From positions 59,178,820 to 59,242,819 of the forward strand of contig CM066315.1 of NCBI GenBank assembly GCA_033807775.1: a stretch of 64,000 nt of DNA. Direction: 5' to 3'. Under the pieces are notes generated by a model. It was not told where the DNA came from and ran no database searches. It saw only the letters and a program-made list of their open reading frames with translations. Numbering within the stretch: position 1 is the first letter of the stretch; every line of letters starts with the position of its first letter. Positions 55,654-64,000 of this stretch are shown in pieces. This stretch comes from Saussurea involucrata. Taxonomy: Eukaryota; Streptophyta; Magnoliopsida; Asterales; Asteraceae. Both the position numbers and the translations under genes were made by a program.

Positions 55654-56519
55654 AACTAAAGGTCGATGTGGACTTTAACAACTAAAGAAAGGAATCGTTC
55701 GACAAAGGCGTACGACAAAGAAAAAAATGTAAATGAGACAGAGGATTTGATTACGCAGGAAAAACCTCAACGAGGAAAAAACCTGCGGACGACAATGGAT
55801 GTCGTAGCTGCATTATGGTCGCCAATCAGGGACGATGTCCTTGGTGTTCCGGGTGTCGATCGTACAGAGATTACAATACAAATGAAGGGAAAGACTTCGA
55901 AATGTAAAGTACAAGTGTTTGAAATGTAAAAACAATGTACGTCGTGTGTGAAAACAATATGTGAACTGTTGGTCGAGAGTGAATGTCGTGCGTCGAGAGC
56001 GGTCTTCTATGAATGATCTCTTTGCTTCGAATGAATATTCTTCGAGTGTTTGCGTTTGCTTCTGTTGTTCGATACTCATGTTCTATCTGTCTCCCTGTGT
56101 TATTCGATATCCTGAAACTGAGGATTTAACTTGGGATTTATAGTTTTCGGATGATTTTAATTGGATCATTAAGATCTTTGATGATTGTTGTAACGGTCGT
56201 CAGTTGTAACTCTTCATAATTGCTCTTCGTCGGTTATGACCATTGCCCATTAATGACTTTGACTCCTGCATTAACCACTGAACAAATATAACAGTCGTAT
56301 AACGCGTTAGTCAAGGTCGTACGGTTTTGTGCGACGGTCGTGCGAAGTAGGCGACGTCGAGGTCGAGTGTCGTGAGGAACTCTCTACTTACCTTTTAGGA
56401 GGGACGACAGAGGTTTTTTGGGTCTTTGTCGGGACCTTATCTTAATACAAGATATAGCTCATAACATGTGTCTTACCTTTTCTGGTCGTGGTCGAGACCT
56501 GTGAAATTTTGCCCAAACA
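55654..56519 (-). repeat. 3' LTR of element C (outer end trimmed)
   Basis: Aligns with 61134-61999. ORFs such as 55666-55929 (and 61146-61409 in the sister LTR) are shared LTR reading frames without protein similarity. Confidence 0.88.
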
Positions 56520-56536
56520 GTTTGCCCCCAAAATTT
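56520..56536 (-). other. Polypurine tract of element C
   Basis: Minus-strand AAATTTTGGGGGCAAAC abuts the LTR start TGTTTGGGC. Confidence 0.85.
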
Positions 56537-56724
56537 GAAAGTAGGATGGCAAATTCGAATTTTAAATTTTGCTTGTCGGGTGTTTAGGGTTTTGTGTTGA
56601 AAAATACCTTGGTTGTCTCGGAACCGGATTGGTTCAATTCTAACTGAACGAGAATTTGAAGAGAAAAATGGGATTGTGACATCCTACTGACGCACGATTT
56701 TGCTTACCAGCTGTCATTTTAGAA

Positions 56725-57479
56725 ATGTCGATGGAGCCCAGAGGTACTAGTAGAAATGAAGACGATCTAGATGACTTCAAAAGTCTATCAAAAATTCCCA
56801 TGGGGATTACTGTAAGCAAGGCTGGCGGGGTTCGACCGGAGATGTGTCCCGAGGGGTATGTTGCGATATACGAGTACCTGTTTAAGATGGGCTTCTACTG
56901 GCTGTATTCGCCTCTGTCCAAGGCATTTCTGTGTGAGTTTGACCTGTCTCCAGGGCAACTGATGCCCCAGTTTTGGCGAGTTATTCTAGTCATCGAGTGA
57001 CTTACTTCGCACTGGGAGTGGCGTATAAATTCATGAGCGATCAATATCGTCGTTATAATTTACTTTCTAGGATTAAAGGTAATCGTACCTTAGTTTTGAA
57101 CACTGCTGTCAATGATCGCAAATGGAGGACGAGGTATGTACTTGTGCGGGTGGCGATGCTGGATATGGACAGTGATTGGATTAGACCCATAGATATTGCA
57201 CAACTGTAGACGATGTCTCATACTGCGCAACTGGCGACGGTGTCTCATACTGCGCAACCGGCGACGATGTCTCATACTGCGCAAACGGCGACGATGTCTC
57301 ATACTGCGCAACCGGCGACGATGTCTCATACTGCGCAACCGGCGACGATGTCTCATACTGCGCAACCGGCGACGATGTCTCATACTGCGCAACCGGAGAC
57401 GATGTCTTCTATATCCTCGTCGACCCTTTCGTCAGCCGCCAGGGGCAAGGGTGTAAAGACGGGAGAGGATGAGGAGTAA
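56725..57479 (+). pseudogene. Antisense ORF of Tat element C, gypsy-type transposase-like domain
   Basis: It runs opposite to the gag of its own element, between pol position and 3' LTR. The first frame (56725-57000) has 'VRPEMCPEGYVAIYEYLFKMGFYWLYSPLSKAFL' and 'DLSPGQLMPQFWRVI', the pattern of the plant 'putative gypsy type transposon' domain (Pfam PF04195, from memory). A frameshift near 56995 passes to a frame with 'YFALGVAYKFMSDQYRRYN', which hits TAG at 57207. A 27-bp repeat coding TMSHTAQPA then follows in frame. Antisense ORFs at this place are described for Tat-lineage elements (Ogre/Retand); their function is unknown. This copy is broken twice. Confidence 0.65.
57210..57405 (+). repeat. 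27-bp minisatellite in the antisense ORF
   Basis: About seven units of ACGATGTCTCATACTGCGCA plus ACCGGCG, translating to nine-residue TMSHTAQPA repeats. The period is a multiple of three, so frame is kept. Confidence 0.93.
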
Positions 57480-58519
57480 GTCATGATGATCAACTTTACG
57501 TTGTCGACGATCCTCCTGACTGACTATGTCCTTGACGGGACGAAGTCATTTCCGTATCTGGGGAAATATCAGCTCTTATCTTTCAAGGAGTGTTTTCAAG
57601 GGACCTCTATCGAAGAGATGGGATCGCGAGAAGGAGATTGAGGAGGAGGAAGGTCTTCAGGGTAAGGCGTCAAGCAGGGACGCGACCGACGCTCCCCCTT
57701 TGCCTTAGGAAATGTTTTTGTCATTTGTTGTTTCTTTTGCTGCTCGACTGCCAGTGGTCGAGTTATTTTGAATGTAAATGACAAACTATTCAGGGAATGA
57801 AATTTAAATTTCCGTCGTACTCGTGTTTTGTATATTCAGTAAATAAATAACATGTCAATTATGAAATTTACTGAGTATAATATAATAGAAATCATGCGAC
57901 TTAGGCATCTATTGCAACGCAATAGCTTAGAATGTAAAAATAGCGCTTGTAAATTGTGTAAACAAACATAGGAATGTGCGACCAAAGCATACATTCAGAG
58001 TAATAAATTTTTCTATGTTTAAGAGACTTAGAATGAAAAAGTCGTGTAGACTTTGCGATCATACGACTAAGTCGTGCGACGAGCTTGAATCGTGTGTTCC
58101 TGTAGAAGGATGGTCAAGTCATAGACCTGATCGTTTATGTCGTGCGACTTTGCAAAACTAGAGTCGTTTGATTATTGTCGTGCGATTCTACAGGAATAAA
58201 CAATGTCAGAGGTTGGTCGTTGGCTAACCAACGACCCTCCGATGCTTAAGTCAGTAACCGTCGTTGTTAAAAAATCGTATGAAAAAATAGAAAAGGGTTT
58301 AAAAGACGTACATTTTCTGACGCATCGTGCCCAACTACGTGGGACGTCTTGATTATTGCTACCATCTTACCCCCTTGTGGCGATTTTAAGACGATACACT
58401 AAATGTGGTCGTGAGTCGCCACAATAGAAGGTCTATTTTCGCGGCTTCGGAGTGGTTTTATAGCAATCACGAGCGACTTTCGGCTCACTTTTTATCTCCT
58501 TGATTCCCCACGACGTAGG
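57480..58519 (-). other. Non-coding 3' region of element C
   Basis: GTCG/CGAC-rich sequence with inverted words such as GTCGTGCGAC (58064, 58139). Part (about 57895-58330) matches, inverted, 63240-63680 of element B. Near 58440-58519 is the displaced C-terminal coding end of protease (the VARDCYKTT-like segment). Confidence 0.65.
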
Positions 58520-58524
58520 GAACT

Positions 58525-58806
58525 TGATAGTTCAAGATCCGTGCAACGATTATGAAATCAAACAGATAAACAATAAAGAATAATGATTTCAACTGGTCAT
58601 CCCTGTATTAGCTTTCAATCAGAGAGTTTTTACAATAAGAGTAGGAAAGCAAATGATACAACTAGCCTATTTTCTAAGGCTAAGCTATCTATTTATATGG
58701 CGGGCCCGTGGTTAACAAGCCCACGGCCCGTTCACTAATAAGGCTCAAAATAAAGAATTACAGTTTAAAACCTGAACTTTAAATCAACATAAAAATGACC
58801 CTAACA
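58525..58806 (-). mobile_element. 282-bp solo LTR inserted in the PR end of element C
   Basis: Plus strand TGATAGTTC..CCTAACA, flanked by the 5-bp duplication GAACT (58520-58524 and 58807-58811). A TATA-like TATAAATAG lies on the minus strand (58689-58697). The interrupted coding sequence resumes on both sides (compare 62870-62986 of element B). The size fits a TRIM-like or small copia LTR. Confidence 0.88.
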
Positions 58807-61002
58807 GAACTTCAGAGTCTGATGATACGTCGAGGGAACGGCTTTCATCGCATGGATCCATGGTCGGCCTAAGATGATGTTATAGGCCGACGCACAGTCG
58901 ATGACGCTGAACTTGGTCTCCTTGTTGATTCCTCCGGCGTAGACTGGCAAGACGATATCTCCATAGGTGCTCGTCGCTTCTCCATTGAAACCGACCAAAG
59001 TTGTCGAACGTCGGGTGATTTCCGAACGATCGATTCCCATGGCCTTGATGGTGTCAAGGAAGATGAAGTTCGCTGAGCTGCCCCCATCGACCAAGACTCG
59101 TCGAGTTAAACAATTACCAACCGTGAGTTGAATGATCAACCCGTCATGATGTTTCTGGTACGAGTCATCGAGGTCGTCTTGGTCGAATACGATCTTCATA
59201 GCTTCCAACTCCAGATCTCCTTTAGGCCTTGATGAACGTGGGACAGGCCGATCGTCAGGTGCTTGACTGGCGTGACGTTTGGCCACAGAGTACGTCAGAC
59301 CACATACGTCGGAACCACCGGTGATACAATTGACGACTTTCGCATGCTCGGGGGTTGGCGGTCGAACGTCGTTAGCTGGGGTAACGACGTCGTCGATGAT
59401 GTCTTTTAAATTGCCCTTCAGGACGTGATATGCCAGCTCCTTTTTGAGAGCTATGCAATCATCTGTCGCGTGACCATGGTCGACATGAAAGTCGCACCAT
59501 TTAGATTTATCTTTTTTAGCGTCGTCCTGATCGGACTTCTTTGGCCATCGAATAGTCGCCTGGGCGGGCTTCAGAGCTTCGACCAAATCTTTAGTGGATC
59601 CGTTGAATCCATAAGAGGATATCTTGGGGTACTGAGTAAACTTGGTCGCGGTCTTAGCCTCTGCTTTCGTCTTGAATCGGACGTTCGAGATCTGGCGCGC
59701 GGGCTCTATTTTGGAAATTGCTTTTGTCTTGAACTCGGGCTTTTTCACACCTAACGATCTTTTGTCGTCGGTATGCTTGCGACGAAAGGCAACATCGTCC
59801 TCTACTCTCATGTACGCTAGGGTTCGAGCTCGGACGTCTTCAAAATTCTCTGGAGGATATTTGGTCAGGTCAGTGTATAACCCTGAGCTGTCGTCCAGAC
59901 CACGCTTATAAGTTTCAATTGCAGTCTTGACGTCACATTTGCGAATGCTGATCATCTCCGCATTGAATCGATTGAAATAACTGTGGATAGACTCACTGGT
60001 CTTCTGCACGACGTAATACAGGTCACTGGTCTGCTTCTCCATCTTGCGACTGCTGGCGAATTGCTGTGAGAATTGGTTGACCAATTCAGCGAACGATCCG
60101 ATGGACTTGAGTTTGAGATTGATCAACCATTGGAGAGCAGGACCGGTGAGAGTCGCACTGAAGCTTTTGCACATACAGACCTCCTGATACATGTGTGGGA
60201 TCGAGATCGTCCACATGAGCTGCTTATACTGCGCGACATGCTCTGTTGAATCGGTCACTCCCGAATACTTGGGCATAAAGACGGGGATGTTGTACTTCTT
60301 CGGGACCTCGACAGTCGCGATCTCATCGATGAAGGGTGACGCCTGAAATCCTGATCGAGGTTCGACATCAACGGGCGCGGCTGCCCCAGGTAGCTTGGCG
60401 AACAAAGATAGGACGCGCTCGTTCTGATCTTCTAGCATTTTCAATTACTGGGCGACGGGGTCATTGGGGTCGAGATTTGCCCCTGCTTGTGGATTGATTC
60501 CTGAACTAGTGCCATTGCCATGTGACGAGCCATTGGCGTCTCCGTTGAAAGGAACAAAATACGGCTGCGACCCATTCTGAAACGGTTGTGACCCATTCTG
60601 AAATGGCTGCGATCCATTCTGAAATGGCTGCGACCCATTCTGCATGGGTGGTGGCCTTATGTGCTGAGGAGGAACCGTCCCGAACTGGAGATTTGGATTG
60701 AACGGTCCCGGCTGCTGGTTCTGCATGAACGGACCTGGATGCTGATTCTGAGCGAACGGACCTGATCCTGGACCTGGATTATGCGCGAATGGTCGAGGAC
60801 CATTCTGACCGAACGATCCTTGGCCTGGATTCTGAACGAATGGCCTAGGACCATTCTGAGGTCCAAAGAGATTCCTTAGTGGTGCGATCTCCTCAGCTGC
60901 TCTGCGACTTTGCTCTGCCATGGCGTTGATTTGATTTCGAGCGACTTCAAGCTCCTAGTACATCTGGGCAATGACATGCTGCTGATCTCCAGGGACTGCC
61001 AT
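58801..61002 (-). pseudogene. gag-PR: Gag-protease polyprotein of Tat element C
   Basis: The start ATG at 61002 lies about 80 bp from the primer site. TAG at 60955-60957 (CAG expected) and TAA at 60445-60447 (CGA in element B) interrupt it; the 547-codon frame 60444-58801 is otherwise open. Order: Pro/Gln/Asn/Gly repeats (QNGPRPF, QPFQNGS), coiled segment, gag domain ('GPALQWLINLKLKSIGSF'), a CCHC-like 'WCDFHVDHGHATDDC', then retropepsin with 'VLVDGGSSANFIF' and 'NIILGRPWIHAMKA'. The stop at 58801 comes from the 282-bp solo LTR. The element has no RT after PR. In the family, gag packages RNA and PR matures the polyprotein. Confidence 0.88.
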
Positions 61003-61082
61003 TTTCCTGAAACAGAGAACAAAGAAAACTCCAAGAAACCGTTAGTAAGACGCACGTTTGTCGAAGATTTTCTCTAGATGGG

Positions 61083-61100
61083 GTCTCACGGATGGCGCCA
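61083..61100 (-). other. Primer-binding site of element C
   Basis: Minus-strand TGGCGCCATCCGTGAGAC, three bases from the LTR. It resembles the TGGCGCC.. sites common in Tat elements; I do not assign the tRNA. Confidence 0.7.
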
Positions 61101-61103
61101 AAC

Positions 61104-61999
61104 TGTTAATGCCAAAAATCGCACCAAAGGGACAACTTAAGGTCGATGTGGACTTTAACAACTAAAGAAAGGAATCGTTCGACAAAGGCGTACGACAAAG
61201 ACAAAAATGTAAATGAGACAGAGGATTTGATGATGCAGGAAAAACCTCAACGAGGAAAAAACCTGCGGATGACAATAGATGTCGTCGCTGCACTATGGTC
61301 GCCAATCAGGGGCGATGTCCTTGGTGTTCCGGGTGTCGATCGTACAGAGATTACAATACAAATGAAGGGAAAGACTTCGAAATGTAAAGTACAAGTGTTT
61401 GAAATGTAAAAACAATGTTTGTCGTGTGTGAAAACAATATGTGAACTGTTGGTCGAGAGTGAATATCGTGCGTCGAGAGCGGTCTTCTGTGAATGATCTC
61501 TTTGCTTCGAATGAATATTCTTCGAGTGTTTGCGTTTGCTTCTGTTGTTCGATGCTCTTGTTCTATCTGTCTCCCTGTGTTATTCGATGTCCTGAAACTG
61601 AGGATTGAACTTGGGATTTATAGTCTTCGGATGATTTTAATTGAATCATTAAGATCTTTGATGATTGTTGTAACGGTCGTCAGTTGTAACTCTTCTTAAT
61701 TGCTCTTCGTCGGTTATGACCGTTGCCCATTAATGACTTTGACTCCTGCATTAATCATTGAACAAATATAACAGTCGTATAACGCGTTAGTCAAGGTCGT
61801 ACGGTTTTGTGCGACGGTCGTGCGAAGTAGGCGACGTCGAGGTCGAGTGTCGTGAGGAACTCTCGACTTACCTTTTAGGAGGGACGAAGGATGTTTTTTG
61901 GGTCTTTGTCGGGACCTTATCTTAATACAAGATATAGCTCATAACATGTGTCTTACGTTTTCTGTTCGTGGTTGAGACCTGTGAAATTTTGCCCAAACA
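61104..61999 (-). repeat. 5' LTR of element C, 896 bp
   Basis: Plus strand TGTTAATGCC..TTTGCCCAAACA. Minus-strand TATA-like CTATAAATCCC near 61612. GTCG/CGAC-rich near 61790-61870. Confidence 0.9.
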
Positions 62000-62986
62000 G
62001 AGCCTGCGCGCCAGATTTCTAATGTCCGATTCAAGACAAAAGCAGAGGCCAAGACCGCGATCAAGTTTCCTCAGTACCCCAAGATATCCTCTTACGGATT
62101 CAAAGGGTCCACTAAGGATTTGGTCGAAGCTTTGAAGACCACTCAAGCGACCATCAGATGGCCAAAGAAATCCGTTCAGGACGATGCTAAGAAAGATAAG
62201 TCAAAATGGTGCGACTTTCATGTCGACCATGGTCACGCGACAGACGATTGCATAGCTCTCAAATAGGAACTAGCATATCATGCCCCGAAAGGAAACCTCA
62301 AAGATATCATCGATGATGTCGTTATTTCAGCTAGCGATCATCGACCGCCGACCCCCGAACACGCAAAGGTCGTTAATTGCATCATTCGTGGTTCCGACGT
62401 GTGTGGTCTGACGTATTCCGCGGCCAAACGTCACGCCAGTCAAGCACCTGACGATCGGCCTATTCCGCGTTCATCGTGACCAAAAGGAGATTTGGAGTTG
62501 GAAGCTATGAAGATCATATTCGACCAAGACGACCTCGGTGACTCGTATCAGAAGCACCATGATGGGTTGATCATTCAACTCACGATTGGTAATTGTTTAA
62601 CTCGACGAGTCTTGGTCGATGGGGGCAGCTCAGCGAACGTCATTTTCCTTGACACCATCAAAGCTATGGGAATCGATCGCTCGGAAATCACCCGACGTTC
62701 GACGACCTTAGTTGGTTTCAATGGAGAAGCGACTAGCACCTATGGAGAGATCATCTTGCCGGTCTATGCCAGAGGAATCAACAAGCAGACCAAGTTCAGC
62801 TTCATCGATTGTGCGTCGGCCTATAACATCATTTTAGGTCGACCATGGATTCATGAAATGAAAGCCGTTCCCTCGACGTATCATCCGACTCTGAAGTTCC
62901 CTACGCCGTGGGGAGTTCTGGAAATCAAAAGTGAGCCAAAAGTCGCTCGTGACTGCTATAAGACAACCCTGAAGCCGCGAAAGTAA
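62000..62986 (+). pseudogene. gag-PR: Gag C-terminus and protease of Tat element B
   Basis: Continues the gag of B after element C: 'PARQISNVRFKTKAEAKTAIKFPQYPK', then 'KWCDFHVDHGHATDDCIALK' followed by TAG (near 62264), and a TGA near 62478 where element C has CGA. From 62492 the frame is open to 62986: retropepsin 'VLVDGGSSANVIF', 'STTLVGFNGEATSTYG', 'NIILGRPWIHEMKAV', ending 'VARDCYKTTLKPRK'. The protease core is intact as sequence, but the polyprotein is not translatable through two stops. No RT follows. Confidence 0.85.
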
Positions 62987-63693
62987 GCTGTCTGGCGGTC
63001 GCAGGTCGAAGGTTAAGCATGACCATAGGGTCTCGACAGGTTCGTCCTTCTATCCGTAATCTTAAAACTTATGCCTCTCCTACAGGATATGCCGACTATT
63101 TTTGCCCTGTCGCACGAAAACATGGTCGACATAGACGTAGACGTTGTTCCCCGAGATGTCAGTGTCAATCCGTCATTTAAAACCTACTCTCTCCTGAAAA
63201 GAATAGGATGATAAATGACGGGGGGCAAGTACCCCATCCGAGAGGGTATGCTTTCAAAATTCCCTTTTTCTTTTTTCATACGATTTTTTATCACAAACGA
63301 TTACTGACTTAAGCATCGGAGGGTCGTTGGTTAGCCAACGACCAACCTTTAACATTGTTTTTTCGACAGCAGAATCGCACACCGGTAATCACTAAGTCTA
63401 AAACGACTTTAGTTTCGCAAGGTCGCACGACGTAAACGATCAGGTCTACGACTTGATCATCCTTCCACAAGGACACACGATTCGCAGTTCTTCGCACGAC
63501 TTAGTCGTACGATCGCAAAGTCTAACGATTTTGCACTTAAGTTTCTTAACTTTGAAGAATTTCACCCTCTGAATGTATGCTTTGATCGCATGTGTTTATA
63601 TTTGTATACACGATTTAGAAGTCTTATGGCTTATGTTTTAATTGTTGTATTGCAATGGATGCCTAAGTCGCATGATTTCTCGATTATTCTCTA
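62987..63693 (+). other. Non-coding 3' region of Tat element B
   Basis: Holds GACGGGGGGCAAG near 63219 (PPT-like) and a long inverted word pair GTCGTTGG..CCAACGAC near 63323-63343. Many GTCG/CGAC words follow. It ends abruptly at the LTR without a purine tract. Confidence 0.65.
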
Positions 63694-64000
63694 TGTTTGG
63701 GCAAAATTTCACAGGTCTCGACCACGACCAGAAAAGGTAAGACACGTGTTATGAGCTATATCTTGTATTAAGATAAGGTCCCGACAAAGACCCAAAAAAC
63801 CTCCGTCGTCCCTCCTAACAGGTAAGTCGAGAGTTCCTCACGACACTCGACCTCGACGTCGCCCTTTCCACACGACCGTCGCACAAAACCGTACGACCTT
63901 GACTAACTCGATATACGACTGTTACGTTTGTTCGATGATTAATGCAGGAGTCAAAGTCATTAATGGGCAACGGTCATAACCGACGAAGAGAAAATATGAA
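63694..64000 (+). repeat. 3' LTR of Tat element B (partial)
   Basis: TGTTTGGGCAAAATTTC.. is the reverse complement of the element C LTR ends (61999 downward), so B and C are the same family. Cut by the window end. Confidence 0.88.

Larger units (their letters stand above)
55654..61999 (-). mobile_element. Tat-type Ty3/gypsy element C (minus strand) with antisense ORF
   Basis: 5' LTR 61104-61999, primer site, gag-PR (61002-58801), a 282-bp solo LTR insertion, a 3' non-coding region, an antisense ORF (56725-57479, plus strand), polypurine tract and 3' LTR 55654-56519. The flanking gag of element B resumes on either side, proving insertion. About 30 bp of the left LTR and about 36 bp of target are missing, so no target duplication is seen. 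No RT, RH or INT. Confidence 0.88.
54702..64000 (+). mobile_element. Tat-type Ty3/gypsy element B, gag-PR only, 5' end missing and 3' LTR cut by the window
   Basis: Plus-strand gag resumes after D (54702-55653), is interrupted by element C (55654-61999), continues as gag-PR (62000-62986), and after about 700 bp reaches a 3' LTR at 63694. No RT, RH or INT. Relative to C it lacks the antisense-ORF region and the polypurine tract beside the LTR. Confidence 0.8.

Noticed and set aside
55666..55929. 87-codon ORF present in both Tat C LTRs
   Set aside because: Conserved only because the LTRs are duplicates; no protein features.
57090..57392. Arg-rich repeat ORF on the minus strand
   Set aside because: Reverse frame of the 27-bp minisatellite; the plus-strand frame continues a recognisable domain.

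Overview
This window is plant nuclear DNA, almost certainly from a eudicot with a transposon-rich genome. An Asteraceae species is my best guess. That guess rests on a Sirevirus with an extra post-pol ORF of a kind I associate with Asteraceae, and on a Tat-type gypsy element with an antisense ORF; it is inference, not proof. About 80% of the window is mobile DNA, much of it nested. The only intact host gene I can support is an intronless EXORDIUM/PHI-1-like gene at 20503-21540 (+). I see no bacterial-style operons, rRNA, tRNA or CRISPR.

Layout. 1-7109: an Athila-type Ty3/gypsy element with a tRNA-Asp primer site and only gag-protease, no RT/RNaseH/integrase. 7110-18480: older sequence carrying an LTR fragment, three tRNA-derived SINEs with clear target duplications, two related Tourist-like MITEs, a Harbinger derivative (TSD TAA), a hAT-like MITE, other inverted-repeat elements and a 1.67-kb solo LTR (TSD ACTTT). 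18489-20367: a long-TIR MULE-like foldback element ending about 135 bp upstream of the EXORDIUM-like ATG. 21815-32340: rearranged duplicates, namely an inverted copy of the foldback, a 444-bp tandem duplication, a 925-bp copy of a retrotransposon/solo-LTR segment found again at 34147-35071, and an inverted copy of the EXORDIUM-like promoter and first eight codons. The join makes a chimeric ORF at 23640-23864 (-).

24272-31253: a gag-only Sirevirus-like Ty1/copia element (TSD GAGCT) sitting in one foldback copy and itself hit by a 1170-bp MULE foldback with a 9-bp TSD. 32341-45130: a pol-bearing Sirevirus on the minus strand (gag, PR, INT, RT-RH, then a late ORF with promoter-like upstream DNA), broken by a few small lesions and by a 2.07-kb solo LTR (TSD CGCGT). 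45131-47120: the 5' part of another minus-strand LTR element. 47121-54701: a LARD-like element (long LTRs, PBS and PPT, non-coding interior). 54702-64000: a Tat-type gag-PR element on the plus strand, interrupted by a second Tat element on the minus strand (55654-61999) that carries an antisense ORF and a 282-bp solo LTR.

The most striking pattern is that unrelated LTR elements here each carry their own clustered palindromic word. Three of these arrays repeat at about whole helical turns (21, 31-32 and 31-32 bp). The gene-level highlight is the chimeric ORF joining an EXORDIUM-like promoter and start to the tail of a Sirevirus accessory protein.
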